Shown here piece after piece: positions 1 through 12,003 of a stretch of DNA of 64,000 nucleotides. The stretch covers positions 76,102,142 to 76,166,141 of the forward strand of contig OY735202.1 in assembly GCA_963457665.1 (NCBI GenBank). Reading direction: 5' to 3'. A model generated the notes under the pieces. It saw only the letters and a list, made by a program, of their open reading frames with translations, had not been told where the DNA came from and did no database searches. Origin of the DNA: Thysanoteuthis rhombus. Its lineage: Eukaryota; Mollusca; Cephalopoda; Oegopsida; Thysanoteuthidae. How positions within the stretch are numbered: position 1 is the stretch's first letter; every line of letters begins with the position of its first letter. The translations under genes were made by a program, and so were the position numbers.

Positions 1-317
1 GCTGGTTTGGCTATGAATTTATCATGTACACAGGCCACTCTTACTACTGCTTATATAGTCTAGAGAAAACTTTTTTAATGAAAATTTCACTCCTAAATAG
101 GCTTTTAATGGGGATTCGCAATTCAAGTTTATTCTAAATTGATCTTTATTTGAGTCAGCTTGATCATTAAAAATTCAGACTTTTCAGTGACCACTGCCCA
201 ACAAAAAGTGAGTGGAGTAACTAATTGATCACCCCTTTTTCCAATTTTTTAATAGATCACTCCAACACGGCATGCTGCCAAAAAATGTTTGTCACGTGAC
301 TGTTTCTATTGCTAAAT
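1..317 (+). repeat. Repeat A copy, cut by window edge
   Basis: The copy starts inside the 5' module (GCTGGTTTGGCTATG) and runs through the shared core, with GTGACCACTGCCCAACAAAA and two TGATCAC/AGATCAC blocks. It ends in the A-type 3' module (GGCATGCTGCCAAAAAATG, then a CACGTGACTGTTTCTATTG-like end). It has no coding capacity. The family was assigned by comparison with more than 20 other copies in this window. Confidence 0.85.
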
Positions 318-1029
318 CCACAAATAATTTTTGCTGACACACCCAAAATCATTTGGGTCCCCAAAAACCATATGTCTTGTATCATAATCTTTTGATAAAC
401 AAATATGTAACCATTCCCAAATTGTAAATATATGAATAATCAAATGAATACAGTAAAATATACAGTAAACAAAAATATTCAGTTAATTGATGAAAACCAT
501 AAATTTCATAGAACTGCTGCACAGGGAATTGAAGAAAAAAAAAAATTAAATTTTCATGGCTAACTGGTTTGCGAGTGTAAAAAAAGTTTTCAACTATAAT
601 TACAATCAGGTTTATATTGTCTACATGAATAATTTCTAATTGATAATTTCCTAGCATCTTTTTTCTTAGTGATAATCGTTATTATTGATATGAAATTAAT
701 AGATTATTAATTTCCAGACAATCTCATCAACACATGTCATTTTTTGTCAAAGGTCTGTGATAGTTGTCATATGAATATATCTTCATTTATCATTTCCTAA
801 ACTCTACAGTCTATTTTCTGTGATGTGGTCTTTTGCACTACGCTACAAAATTCCCCAAAATATCCCCATTGAATTATTCATGACTGAACCACAAATGGAA
901 AACCCATGAAAGGCAAGGGATAACTCTACATTAGATTATCATGGAAAAAAACCCCACATAACATTCATTTCATCCTTGCTTGTCCTTTCTCAAAATATTT
1001 TAGACTCGACATTGACAAATGTTGGTGAA
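318..1029. other. AT-rich stretch with no recognisable feature
   Basis: I see no supported gene, tandem repeat or familiar mobile element here. Short open frames exist on the minus strand, but they are low-complexity and lack splice or codon support. Confidence 0.5.
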
Positions 1030-1575
1030 TAGTAGTCTATTCATTAATCACCGCTACCCACAACAGACTTGTTTTATGACTGTTGCTGGGTTCTGGTTAT
1101 TCATGTGTTCTGACATTTATATGTATCCGTACTTCACCTAGCTCTAACCATGAATAGTAAAGACCTAGAATTCAGTACACATATCCCTCAATGAGTATGG
1201 AAAAAGTGTTTTTGTTTTTGAAAATAGGTTTTACTGGGGGGTTCAATTTACAATGAAAATGTGTGCCAAATGGGTCCTTCAGTTTGTATCCAGCAGCATT
1301 TAAAATTGTTTTTTTTTCAAAAATATGTGTCTTTAAGAGATCACAGCCCAAAAAAGGCAAGAGAATTAGCTTATTCAATGATCATCTTTTTTTCCAGTTC
1401 ATTTAATTGATCGCCCTATCAAGTGACTAACCAGAACAAGAAAAAAATGATTTCAAACCATACAGATAATATTCCCATGGAGGTAAATTAATTTTACCAT
1501 CATCATTTCCTAATTCATGAAGTGAAAAGCAGCATATATGGATGGCAGTGATTCATAATTTCCCTTGGAATGCTA
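1030..1575 (+). repeat. Repeat B, near full length
   Basis: The copy begins with the B 5' module (ATTAATCACCGCTACCCA), passes through the core shared with repeat A (TTCAATTTACAATG; GATCACAGCCCAAAAAAGGC) and a GTGACTAACCAG joint. It ends in the B tail, GATTCATAATTTCCCTTGGA. The reverse complement of that tail gives AATTATGAATCACTGCCATC. This resembles the 5' start and makes an imperfect terminal inverted repeat. It is probably a non-autonomous DNA element, though the superfamily is unknown. Confidence 0.8.
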
Positions 1576-3479
1576 GTTTTACTAATGTTGCTTCATGAAA
1601 ATGTAATCATATTGACAGCATTCCCCTTGGAAAATGGGTTGTGGGATCAAATATCAAATATTCTTTGACATCTACTGAGCTAAGACTAGTCTAATGCTAG
1701 GCCAAATATGGTGAAAGAAGATCATGTTGCACCAGTCTTCTAACTAGGCTGAGCCTGCATGACTGGAAAATCCTAGGTCACATTCAATTTAAATATCCTG
1801 GGGGGAATTTCACAAAGGATAGGTGAACTATAGTAAGATAGATAAATAGATGGAAATCACATCAATATTATTGGTGTATATGTGAACACAGACCACCAAA
1901 TATTTCCTTGGGGTCCCATTATTTGTACATAGAAAATTTCATGGAGATATGTTGTGTGGTTCCTGAGTTACGCTGTTACATGCAGACAGACAGACATTTG
2001 GTGAAAGAGGATTACTTATCCCTTGACTGATCACTTTGCTGACGATTATGATAATTATAGAGGCATGGCTGAAACTGCTACTAATACTATAAGCATGACA
2101 GACGCATTAGGAAGTGTGAGAAAAAAAAAATTCAGGTAGTTTATAAATATTCATAATTTATCACAACGCTTCCCTAGTATGAACCCCGGTAAAAAAAAAT
2201 TCTCATTTTTAAAAGAATTTTGACATTGTTCTTTGGCAGTCTTTGGATACTTACAGTTCTCTGAATAGAACCATTCTGAATCAAAATAAATTCCATTGAT
2301 TTTTTTTTTGTGATAAGTTCAATTAGGTTTTATAAGTCAATTACGGAACAAATGAAAGCAGAAAATTTGTAATTATCACAATGGTATTTTCACCACTGAA
2401 ATTGTTTTATGCTGTCCAGTATGTTTTGAATTTAACACAGAAAAAGTAACAACCGCCCAAGAGCTAATAATGATATGATTTCCTTCTATTTATCAGTGGT
2501 TGGAGAGCATAGCAAGAGATTCAAAATATCAACGACCTCATCAATAGATGTTTCTAGATAAATATAAAAAACAGTATCTCTAGATTGAGAGTAAACAGTC
2601 ATTTTTGAAAAAATCTAGCCACCTTTAACTATTTAAAATGGCTGTAGTTTAGAAACAGTAAGTGTCCAAAGATTGCCTTATTCTTTCTCCTCATCTCTCT
2701 CTGCTTCTTTTTCTCCCTTCAGTCCACATCTTTGATATTCTATCCAACCATAAATTTTTTGATCAATCATTCTCCAAAGTCAGGTTATTGACTGTGTAAA
2801 GGAGGGCATTAATCTAAGAATCAATGTTTGAGTTTCCCTTTCAACAAAGGAAACTCATTGATCCAAAATGGTTTTCAAGCTTTTTACTTGTAGTTCAAAC
2901 AGAGAATTATGAAAATGAAAATAAAAATAATTTCCTTTTTCTTTTTGTTTCTTTGTTCTTGAACATTTATTTCAAAATTGTTCTTAAATTTTAAGATTTT
3001 TAAAAATCTTTAAAATTTCAAATTCTTACAAACGTATATCCGTCTTGTGTATTGTTCTTATTGATGGATGCCTTTGATGTACATTTCATAGCTGTTTAGG
3101 TCATTTTCAACATTTTGATTGTCAATATTCAGTAAGCGTTTCTAGACTTTTGCCAACTTTTACGAATTCACTTCTGATTAGCAGAAACCAGCTCAGCTAA
3201 AACCAATAAAAGTTCATTTTTATAAAAGCATAGTCATAACAGTTGATGCAACTTAAAACTTTTAAATAGATGTAATATTAAAAAAAATTCTTTTTGAAAA
3301 TTCAGGGTTAACAACTCTAATGTTGTTAAAACAGAATCATTGACAGCAGCAACCATACTATTCTTATCAATATATTAACCAATTACCTACAGGTGACGGG
3401 AATTTTCATGATTACAGATCTATGGATTACTCAATAAAATTCCCACTTTTATTTGATCGATAGTTACTCAAGTCTATCT
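1576..3479. other. Gene-free stretch with minor repeat C-like piece
   Basis: No gene is supported. Around 1900-1997 there is a stretch ending in CAGACAGACAGACA. Its preceding text (TTCATGGAGATATGTTGTG) resembles the CAGACAGA-flanked repeat C seen near 32.4 and 62.4 kb. The rest is AT-rich sequence in which I recognise nothing. Confidence 0.45.
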
Positions 3480-4080
3480 GAGATCCTTTGCTTATGATAT
3501 ATATGTTACACCAATTTTGTGAAATTGCTTAATTGACAGAATTTTGACTTTTTTTCTTTTTTTTACAAAAAAATATGTAAATAAAAGTCAAAGACCATAC
3601 TGTGCTGGTAGTTGGAGGTAATCCAAAGGCTCTTCTTTCAATTCACTACTATCCTTTCGGAGAGAGAAAGGCATGACTCCAAATACCTATTTTCCCCACA
3701 TTAATGTGGTGTATTCAATTAGCTGCTGTGTGCACAGGGGAATTTGTCCTAATAAAGCGTTTCCCACACTTCTCGCGCATACTGGGAATCGAACCTGGAC
3801 CCCTCTGCAGATGTGCTAACGATTACACCATCTGTGCAGATAGATACATAGCTCTGATGGGATCCTAAGTTCATTCAATCAAAATAATGATATAAAACAA
3901 CCACTTTTTTTTTCTACAATAAAATCAAGCAATTTCACTGATATGGCATAACATATATGCAATTTAGCTGAAAGGTGGTGTCATAGAAAATTTTGATGAT
4001 TGGATAATGATGTTATAAATTGATGATTACAATGATTTTGCCAAAAAATGCTGGAAACTTTTGTGAATATCCAATAATGA
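3480..4080 (+). repeat. Repeat D, split by a SINE
   Basis: The left part (3480-3597: GTGAAATTGCTTAATTGACA, then a T-run and ACAAAAAAATATG) and the right part (from about 3870: TTCATTCAATCAAAATAATG, then ACTGATATGGCATAACATAT) align in order with an uninterrupted copy at 33.96-34.40 kb. The SINE at 3598-3845 lies between them, so it inserted into an existing D copy. Further D-like text continues to about 4080 (TTTTGCCAAAAAATGCTGG). Confidence 0.6.
3598..3845 (-). mobile_element. tRNA-derived SINE, family S1
   Basis: Read on the minus strand, the head has a Pol III A-box-like TGGTGTAATCGTTAGCAC and a near-perfect B box, GGTTCGATTCC. It is followed by a conserved body (GTGTGGGAAACGC; CCCTGTGCACACAGCAGCTA). 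Two other copies sit at 7.4 and 55.1 kb. It would have been mobilised by a LINE reverse transcriptase. No clear target-site duplication was seen. Confidence 0.8.
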
Positions 4081-4635
4081 TTATAAGTTGGTTTGCCAAT
4101 TTCGTTTTCTTTTCTGGTAATGACTTATAAAAACTAGTAAATGGCTGTTGCTTTGCTAATGGTGTACCTTAGGCTGTGTCTGTGTCGGTATGTTTACACA
4201 GTTACTTGAAAGGTATTGTTGACAAATTCTCATATTCTGCTTGGTTGAAAGACAAAATTAACACACCAGCAACTGTAGCAACAGTAGTAGTTGTAGTTAT
4301 ATAATCAGCAGCCAACAAACAAACACTTGTACATAGACAACTGAACAATCACATTTTGCATTACTTCTTTCCTCTTATCCTATTTGTTGTGTCACTGACA
4401 GATAGACTGACAGTCTTGTAAATTATAATGAAGATTATCAGGTTAATGCAAAAGCTGATTTAAAAAAATCTTAGAATACATTGGAAATCATGATTGTTTA
4501 CGGCTGGTATCTGCAATGTTTTAATTTAGATGTAAAACATCTACATCTACATCCTATGTCTGAATTTAGATTATTTTCATTGTATTTAGATGTAAAACAT
4601 CATTTTCAGATGTTTTAAAAAGACTCTATTTTTCA

Positions 4636-5040
4636 ATATATTAGTCACCGCCACCACCCACAGGACTGGTTTAGTTACTTAGTTAAGGTTATTCATGTGT
4701 TGAGACTTTTTTATGTATTTGAACTTCGTAAAGCCTCAATTGTTCATTTATCAAACTTGAAATTTTGCACATACACTCCCTTCAATGAGTAGAGGAATCT
4801 GTTTTTTTTTTTAATTCCCCTCCAAAATGAGGTTTTAGTAGTGAGGGGGTCAATTTTTAATGTAGGTTTATGTTAAATTGGTCCCTTAGTTCATGTCCAT
4901 CCTAGTTTTTTTTGAAAATTTAAGTAATATCGTGCCCAACGAAAAGCAAGAGAAGTAAATCATTCATTGATCACCCCCTTTTCCAATTTCTTAATTGATC
5001 CCTGCAACATGACATGCTGCCAAAAGGCATTGGTCACAAA
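4636..5040 (+). repeat. Repeat B/A mosaic
   Basis: The 5' module is B type (ATTAGTCACCGCCACCACCC, then TTATTCATGTGTTGAG), followed by the shared core (GTGCCCAACGAAAAGCAAGA; TTGATCACCCCCTTTTCC). The next block, however, is the A-type 3' module (CAACATGACATGCTGCCAAA, GGCATTGGTCAC). After it comes AAAAAAAACATGATTTCACA, which resembles the B tail region of the copy at 1.4 kb. It is therefore a recombinant between the two forms. Confidence 0.7.
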
Positions 5041-5109
5041 GAGGTTGAGCAAAAAAAACATGATTTCACATGTATACCATCCATTAAGTATGTAACTGTT
5101 ATTTTTGTT

Positions 5110-5447
5110 GCTGTTATTAATCACCACTACCCACAACAAATTGTTTTAAACATTTTTGCTGGGTTTAAGTTATTCATGTGTTCTGACAATTACATATATA
5201 TGTATTTATCAATGTATCTGGACTTTGCCCAACTAAGTGTTCAGAGTAGCAACTTTGAAGTCCGTGCACTCACACACACATGCACTCTCCTCAATGAGTT
5301 GTGCAATTTTTTTTTTAGTTCTCCCCACAAAGTTTTCAGTGTAGGATTCAATTTACAATATAAGTTTATGCTAAATTTGCATGATAAAACTGTGCATATA
5401 TGGGTGGCGATGATTCATTATTTCCCTTGGAATGCTAGTCTACATTA
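5110..5447 (+). repeat. Repeat B with internal deletion
   Basis: It has the B start (ATTAATCACCACTACCCACA) and the B end (GATTCATTATTTCCCTTGGA), but the shared core is cut from TTATGCTAAATT directly to the tail, removing the GATCAC blocks. The 144-residue open frame spanning this element is an accident of the repeat, not a gene. Confidence 0.75.
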
Positions 5448-5766
5448 GAAACGGAATTTTGAATGGTGTTTGAACGTTTTAATAATAAATCTAAATACAA
5501 AAAAATTAATCATAAATAAATATAATCATTTAATTTTCGAAATTAGCCGAGTTTCAGATGTTACCGACTTTCTGACGTCAGAGTTTGAAACGCTCAACTG
5601 TACTTGCATATCTGATATAAATTGCAAGTGGATTTATTCTTTACTGAATAATTATTTTGAATTCTTCTGCTGGTCTTAGTTAATATTTATTAAATTTAAC
5701 CAAGTAGAAAACCACAGTAGTATCATATTCCGCAAAGAATTCACTTGAAATGCACATCTGATTGCC

Positions 5767-5768
<2 letters not shown>

Positions 5769-5799
<31 letters not shown>
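5769..5799. repeat. (TA)n microsatellite
   Basis: About 31 bp of uninterrupted TA dinucleotides. Confidence 0.95.
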
Positions 5800-5801
<2 letters not shown>

Positions 5802-6540
5802 AGTGGTACCCTGTTTAACGAGGACAATCTGTTCCATATAATGTCTCGTTAGATAAAAATTTGTAAGTGAATAATTAAACCTATGGGATTTTGTAATTTG
5901 TTCCAAATAAAAAATATCAGACCCCTAAAACTGAAATGATATCCTTGTAAATAGCATCTAATTAACAAATTACTTTCTGAATAATGTATAAATACTGATA
6001 AGCATCATAATATTGCCAAAAAATCATATACAATAGTTTATGAAATAACGAACATTGGAACACAGCACAACATTTCACAACGAGATGTAATTGGTAGGAT
6101 AGAAGCTAAGCGATGAAGGAATACATACGTATATTCTTTGTTTATGTTTTCAAACTCTCGTGGTCTTGAAGTATTTTGTCATTTTATCGTTAGATTTAAT
6201 GCTGGCAATTAGGTATGTCTTTCTCAATGGAATTCTGTTGTTTTTTTTTTCTTTTTGCAATCTGGAAAAATTAGCAAAAAGATTTTTTTTTGCTATTTGG
6301 TTCTCTTGTGAAATTTCATTAGAAGTGTCCTTCACTATGTAACACTGTAATTAATTTAAGTTTTAAGACCATTTGCAATGCAAACTTTTGATATGCAATT
6401 CTATGGATATTTCTGAAGTTTAACTGAGACCAGGAATAGATCACCAAGGTTTTTTGGTTTAGCCTGTTTTTGTATTTGTATTTATTTTTTTCAAGTGGAT
6501 AAAAATGCCAAGAAGACATCAAAATTGGTTAGAAACATGC
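5800..6540. other. Gene-free stretch with an old repeat at its left edge
   Basis: The left 80 bp (GTACCCTGTTTAACGAGGAC ... TCTGTTCC) resembles the sequence at 15.33-15.40 and 35.96-36.06 kb (ACCTTG-type starts with a ..GTTCC motif), so it is a dispersed repeat. Overlapping small frames on both strands at 6150-6342 show no protein-like composition. Nothing else is recognised. Confidence 0.4.
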
Positions 6541-6635
6541 TCAGCCTCATTTTAAATTGAAATTAACGGCTGGTGAGAACACAGGCTAACTCCCTGTGGC
6601 CATAGTATCAGTAATAAATGAATTGCATGATATAT

Positions 6636-6945
6636 TATAATGAGAACCAAAAGTTCAATGAGGCATCCACTGTAAAGTTTAAATGCCATTTTTGCCAGAT
6701 CACCTGACTCTGAGTAAGTAAGAAGAATCTTATCAAGGAATATCTTCCTATCACGTTTCATTTGAATTTGACTCAAAACCACTGTTAAAATCATTTTTAA
6801 AACATGAAGTCTAAACACCATTATTGCTGGATCACATGAACCTGCATGGAAGATATTCAAAATGTAAGAAGCATCTTATTAAGGGACATCTATCTGCAAA
6901 CTTTCAAGTGAATCTGACTTGAAACAGCTGAGAAACGAAGGCTGA
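6636..6945. repeat. Degenerate tandem dimer, about 145-bp unit
   Basis: Two successive blocks match in order. Examples are AAATGCCATTTTTGCCAGAT versus AACACCATTATTGCTGGATC, GTAAGAAGAATCTTATCAAG versus GTAAGAAGCATCTTATTAAG, and TTTGAATTTGACTCAAAACC versus GTGAATCTGACTTGAAACAG. It is an old tandem duplication with no coding signal. Confidence 0.65.
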
Positions 6946-7384
6946 GTGGAGGGATATAGCCTCTTACGGAGAGGCGAGGACCCTCTAAAAAAAATTAATT
7001 AATTGATATATAATAGTAACTGTATCAGATGTCAGGTGTATCATGGAGCTAAATGCTGCCTAGAATCCTTAGATAAAAAAAAATACAATACTTTCTCTGT
7101 CAGTGAGTTCATCTAAATAATCTTCTTTTTGCATTTCAACTAGCTTACATTGAGTTGATGACGGGGTTGACAGTTTCCTTTTGTGTCAGGATTTTCATTG
7201 AAGTCTAACCTGATCTGATTTATCTTTAATCTTTTCCATAAAAAGGAAATGTCCCCTGTGTATTAAGAGACAACTCCCACTGGAATATATACAATCGGTG
7301 ACAAGTCCTAGTTTCCATTGTATATGACAGCTTAGTGATCGTTGCAAGTTTCAAATCTGGTGGAGACAAGGATTTTATTCTTTC

Positions 7385-7592
7385 AAGTTTTTATGACCAC
7401 GTCCTAGTAGGATGCAAGTACACCAAAAGGATACCTCCACCCTGATCACACAGCTTAGAGTGTACTCAATTAGCTACTGAGTGCACAGGAAAATTTATCC
7501 TAAAAATTTTTCCACACTCTTTGCTCATAATGAGAATCGACCTTGTGTGTGATGCAGATATGCTAACCATTGCACTATACATGCAGACTCAA
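7385..7592 (-). mobile_element. tRNA-derived SINE, family S1
   Basis: On the minus strand it reads ATGGTTAGCATATCTGCATC-like A-box text, then GGTCGATTCTCATTATGAGC with a degenerate B box. The body is shared with the 3.6 and 55.1 kb copies (GTGTGGAAAAAT, CCTGTGCACTCAGTAGCTAA). It is older and more diverged than the 3.6 kb copy. Confidence 0.75.
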
Positions 7593-7689
7593 GTTTTCCA
7601 CTTCTTTTCAGGTCCTAATTTGATGGGGTCTGTATGTGAATAACCTGAAGTCTGTGCAATGGAATTCTAAGAGGAGGTTAATACATAAA

Positions 7690-8770
7690 AACAGTGCAAG
7701 GACAATTCTTTGCCAATAAAATCATTGCGGATAAATTGGTTGCCGGTCAATTTATCATGAGGGCAATTTGTCCCCAATGTCAACTATAATTTGTTTACGT
7801 TAATCGGTTTGAACAGTACTCATCGGACAAATGATCCTATACGAATATAGCATATTAGAATTTAGTCTTCAAACATATTTAATAAAGAATCTTATCTATG
7901 AACATGGCCAGCTGCATCCTTGCCATTTCAGAGAAGAGAAAAAACTAAGTTATAGATAGAAAAAATTATTTGTTTGCTGGTTTGAACAATACTCATCGGG
8001 CAAATGATCTTAAACCAATTTAGCATGTTGGAATTTAGTCTCTAAACGTTTTTATTTAAGAATCATATCAACATGGCCACCTGTAAGCTCACCGTTTTAG
8101 AGAAAGGAAAAAGCTTTCAGCTAATTTGTAAAAAATTATACAGTGTGAAGAATCCATCCAAAAGTGAAAACAACGATATGTGCCATCATATAAAATATGA
8201 TTCTGAACAAAAAATAATTTCTTTAAAGCAGTTGCACATAATCTTAATGTTTTGATATCTAATGTATTAATCTTTAGTTTCAGTTTTTATCGAATTACCG
8301 TAGCCCCTCAAATGGTCTGCCTGTCCAATCAGCCAAGATTTTCTTTTTTCTCCTCATCTATTGTGATTCGTTTATGCGACATACAGATTTTTATTTTTGA
8401 TTTATTTTTTAATTTCTTAAAGGCAGTTGCGAATAATCTGAAATTTTAAAATACCAATATCTAAAAATTACCCATTTAGTGCTGATGACAAGGATTTCCA
8501 ATAAGATTTCAATTTTTTTTGTGATTGATGGCAACTCAGTTCTATTTGTGAGTTGGTGCTTTTGTCTTGCATTGGATAACTTGCAATGGATTATCTTGCA
8601 ATTGACATAGGCTTTTATCTTGCAATGGATAACCATTACTCTTTGCTACCTGTTGCAGTTAATAGATTAAACTTTAGTTTTAGTTTATCAATTTTGAACT
8701 TGAGACTTTGTGATAAATTGTCCCACTGACAAATTGACTGGTGATGAATTGAGCAGATGCCAAACAAACT
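7690..8770 (+). mobile_element. Degenerate DNA transposon bounded by inverted GTCAATTTATC repeats
   Basis: The left end carries GCCGGTCAATTTATCATGAG followed by GGCAATTTGTCCCC. The reverse complement of the right end (8713-8760) carries CACCAGTCAATTTGTCAGTG followed by GGACAATTTATCAC, giving inverted ends about 1 kb apart. Inside, a 173-bp unit is tandemly duplicated (7808-7980 and 7981-8153). Each unit ends near an ATG followed by a short basic peptide; the second reads MATCKLTVLEKGKSFQLICK. That opening resembles the N-terminal helix-turn-helix start of pogo/CENP-B-type transposases, but the match is short and from memory. The frame stays open only to 8255 and no transposase core is present. 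Confidence 0.45.
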
Positions 8771-9132
8771 ATGATTGTTTTGAATATGATCCAATGATAT
8801 CCACTAATTCTTATTGAAAAACTTCAGCCAATGCCAAAAATACAAGATACAAAGGATATGTCAAATGAGAAGAATCTCAACCCTGTCAAAAAAATCACTC
8901 AAAAAGAATTCAATGAGACTTTTTGAATAGTTGAAACTTTGAAATGATAATGTGTTGATGCTAACCCAGACATGGAACCTAATAGCCAAATATGCTGCCA
9001 TCTGGAATTGACTGTACACTCGTATTATGAGAGGAGTGGAAGGAAATAAACTTACCAAATAAGCCTCTGTGAATTTTTCATCCAAAGATAAAATGCCCTT
9101 TTCCTACCAATAAACTTATAATCCTGAAACTT
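8771..9132. other. Stretch with nothing recognised
   Basis: AT-rich sequence without repeats shared elsewhere in the window and without a supported open frame. Confidence 0.4.
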
Positions 9133-9545
9133 TTAGAAACTGTCAGACAAAATTTTCAACATAGGTTTCTTTAGTTTTTAGGTTGGTCTGGCTGGCTATG
9201 TATATATTGCATGTACAGGTCATAGGAAGGGAACTTCAGGGCTGAAAATTTAAACATTATATGTGTTTAAATTTTCTCGCTCCCTTCATGAGGCTTTAAG
9301 CGTTTCAAGTTTTTAATGGGGGTCCAATTTACAATGTACTTTTTTTGTTAAATTGGTCCCTTAATTATGCATCCGTGCTTGTTTTTAGAAAATGAAGATT
9401 TTCAGTGGTCACTGCCCTACGAAAAGCAAGAGAAGTAACTTATTCATAGATCACTCCCTTTTCCAATATTTTGATTGGTCATCCCCAAAATAGCATTCTG
9501 CCAGAAGATGTTGGCCACATAACGATTTCTATTGAGTGACTAGAC
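9133..9545 (+). repeat. Repeat A, full length
   Basis: It starts TTAGAAACTGTCAG, continues with GGTTTCTTTAGTTTTTAGGT and TGGTCTGGCTGGCTATG, then the core (GTGGTCACTGCCCTACGAAA) and the A-type 3' module. It ends GATTTCTATTGAGTGACTAG. The two ends form a short inverted match around TAGAAAC. Confidence 0.85.
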
Positions 9546-9815
9546 ATTTTTCTATTATCTTCTATCATGCATTAATGATTGTCTCAACAATCATTTTTAA
9601 TTCAAAGAAAAAAAAATCAGGATCAATTACATTATATCTAAGCAGGTTTTGTAAGTTTGATGATGCAGTTTCAGGATGCATTAACTGTGTTAATCAAGGG
9701 TTTCTTGTAAGAACTGAGCCATGGGTGTGGACAATAGATGTTGAGAAATTACTTTTTGCCAATCATTCATTTCTCATTTGTTAATGTTTTTAACAACTTG
9801 GAAAAATTTCATTTA

Positions 9816-9880
<65 letters not shown>

Positions 9881-10263
9881 TATGTTGCTTTATCAAAAGA
9901 AAAATAAGTGCTTCAGAAAAAGAGAATGAGGGTTAACACTGTCCGATGCAATAAATTTTGCGGGTTTACACCTAAAAATGTGATGCGTAGCTGGAGGAAA
10001 ATCACAAGATAAAAAATGTATTCATTCTTTCTTTTCTTGTTGAAAAAACTGTACTATTTACATTACTATAAAAAAGAAATAACGGAAAAATACATAAATT
10101 TATTTTCTATTGATATTTCTCATTTCAGTATAAACAGGAAATGTTTATATGATAGGAAATTTGAAAAATCGGGACAGAATGTTATATATATCTTACCTTA
10201 TGAATATACTCATATACAGGAAATAAATGATAAAAATCAGGACAAAATGTTACGTATATAACT

Positions 10264-10300
<37 letters not shown>
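9546..10300. other. Gene-free stretch with two (TA)n tracts
   Basis: TA dinucleotide tracts occupy about 9823-9874 and 10267-10298. The sequence between them is AT-rich. Small frames here run through the microsatellite and are not genes. Confidence 0.7.
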
Positions 10301-10302
<2 letters not shown>

Positions 10303-10773
10303 TTATCTATGTTTATGTACACACACATACCAGAGGAAAATAATAAAGCAAGTTTTTAATGTATATTTCCTGTAATTTCTGTGACAAAAAAAATTGCCTG
10401 AAAGAATGAATGAATCAATATTACAGGACCAAAAACCAAATGTAATGGACGTAAATAGTGTGTGTGTGTGTGTGTCTATATATACATATATGTGCATATA
10501 CATGTATATATATATATAGGTAACTCTATACACTCCAAAAATTCATTCAAAGGCTCCAAAATGTATAATTGTACTATGTATTGATCAGATATTAACAAAA
10601 TAATGGAAATAAATCTGTTTTTTAAATAACACTGTCATCCTTGATCTATTGATATATTTTTAGCTATACAGTTGCATTCAGATCAAATCTAGTAAATTAT
10701 GGCCATTTTTAAAGCCAGTCATTGAACAGTCTAACCACTTTTAGCCATTGAAAATCGCCATCAAACCAAAGAT

Positions 10774-10792
10774 CACACACACACACACACAT

Positions 10793-10867
<75 letters not shown>
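10774..10867. repeat. (CA)n(TA)n compound microsatellite
   Basis: About 35 bp of CA repeats pass directly into about 58 bp of TA repeats. Open frames on both strands across it (THTHTH/YIYIYI and reverse) are repeat translations. Confidence 0.95.
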
Positions 10868-11764
10868 CTAGCAGAGATACCTGGCATTGCCCATGGAAAA
10901 AATAACTTCAAATTTGACAACACAGTTTCTAGAATTAAAGCAGTTATTTAGGCATTTGCATTACCAGTAGGCTGTTTAGCTAGAAGTGGCTACCCTATCA
11001 GTCACAGGATTTATTTATGAAGGAGTCCCATTGTCTTCAATTGTTTTATTCTTTTCATGCAGTCTTGGCCAAATGAAAGATATTTTTTCATAAGTGGAAT
11101 GATTACTTTGACAATGTAGGAGTCAATGATTTGACAATTTGGCAATATGTTTTCCTTTCCGATAATGCATTTCACTTTGGGCAGCAAGGTCAGATTGAAT
11201 TCAAATGATTTTATCAAATATACAATACCATTCATTGTTATTGGGACCATGTGATGGTATCATGTTTTGGCTGTGTCATTCATTGTTCATTCTTAGATAC
11301 TTCAAATCCTTTAGTTTTGATTTACTTATGGTCCCCACAACAATGGACACCATGTGATCAAAAAAATTGCTGCTAAAAGTGAAATGTATATCGAGGCCAA
11401 AATAGGGATTCTGACAACTGGGCTTTCCTGGATCTTCATGTGCTTTGCCCAGAGGGGTCGTTCCTTTGTCTATAGAGATAGAATGGAGACCATTCATATA
11501 TATATATGCACGCACACACACACAGATAAGAGAAAGAGAAATACATTTATACTCATATGATACTAAATGTTGGCTATGAATGATTGTTTCTTGAGACCAT
11601 TGTGTTTATTTATAAAGAAAAATAAAAGCTACCAAGACATTACAGCTGAGACATATTTCTATTATGGATGCCTATCACATTTCATTTCTTTTTATTTTCA
11701 TTGGCTACTTCCTTTGCAGGACATCCGACTGACCATAGAATGGAAATGGATGCTCTGACTGTTG
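10868..11764. other. Repeat fragments around a TACCTGGCATTGCCC motif
   Basis: The stretch at 10868-10915 (GCAGAGATACCTGGCATTGC) recurs at about 21055, 36110 and 39215 beside other repeats, so it marks a dispersed element whose limits are unclear. At 11400-11490, text such as CATGTGCTTTGCCCAGAGG resembles the GC-richer repeat H near 16.85 kb. No gene is supported. Confidence 0.45.
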
Positions 11765-11955
11765 GGTTTTGTCTGTGTGTGTATATGTATGTGTCTATGT
11801 GCGTGTGTACATACATATGTATTAGCATGTGTGTGTATGTATATATATATGTGTTTGTGTATGATTATATGTGTATATATATATGTGTTTATGTTTATAT
11901 ATGTGTATGTATATGATTATATGTATATGTGCGTGTGTTTATATATGTGTGCATA

Positions 11956-12003
<48 letters not shown>

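Noticed and set aside
3780..3845. Functional tRNA gene (A and B boxes present)
   Set aside because: No cloverleaf can be completed; the tRNA-like part continues into a repeated SINE body found at other loci.
5014..5448. 144-codon plus-strand frame
   Set aside because: It spans the end of one A/B repeat copy and most of the next. It is not conserved in other copies.
10748..10951. Plus- and minus-strand frames around 10.75-10.95 kb
   Set aside because: They consist of (CA)n(TA)n translation on both strands.
11720..11758. Possible terminal exon after CTTCCTTTGCAG encoding DIRLTIEWKWML
   Set aside because: It is very short, has no upstream partner in a known phase, and runs straight into a TG/TA microsatellite.
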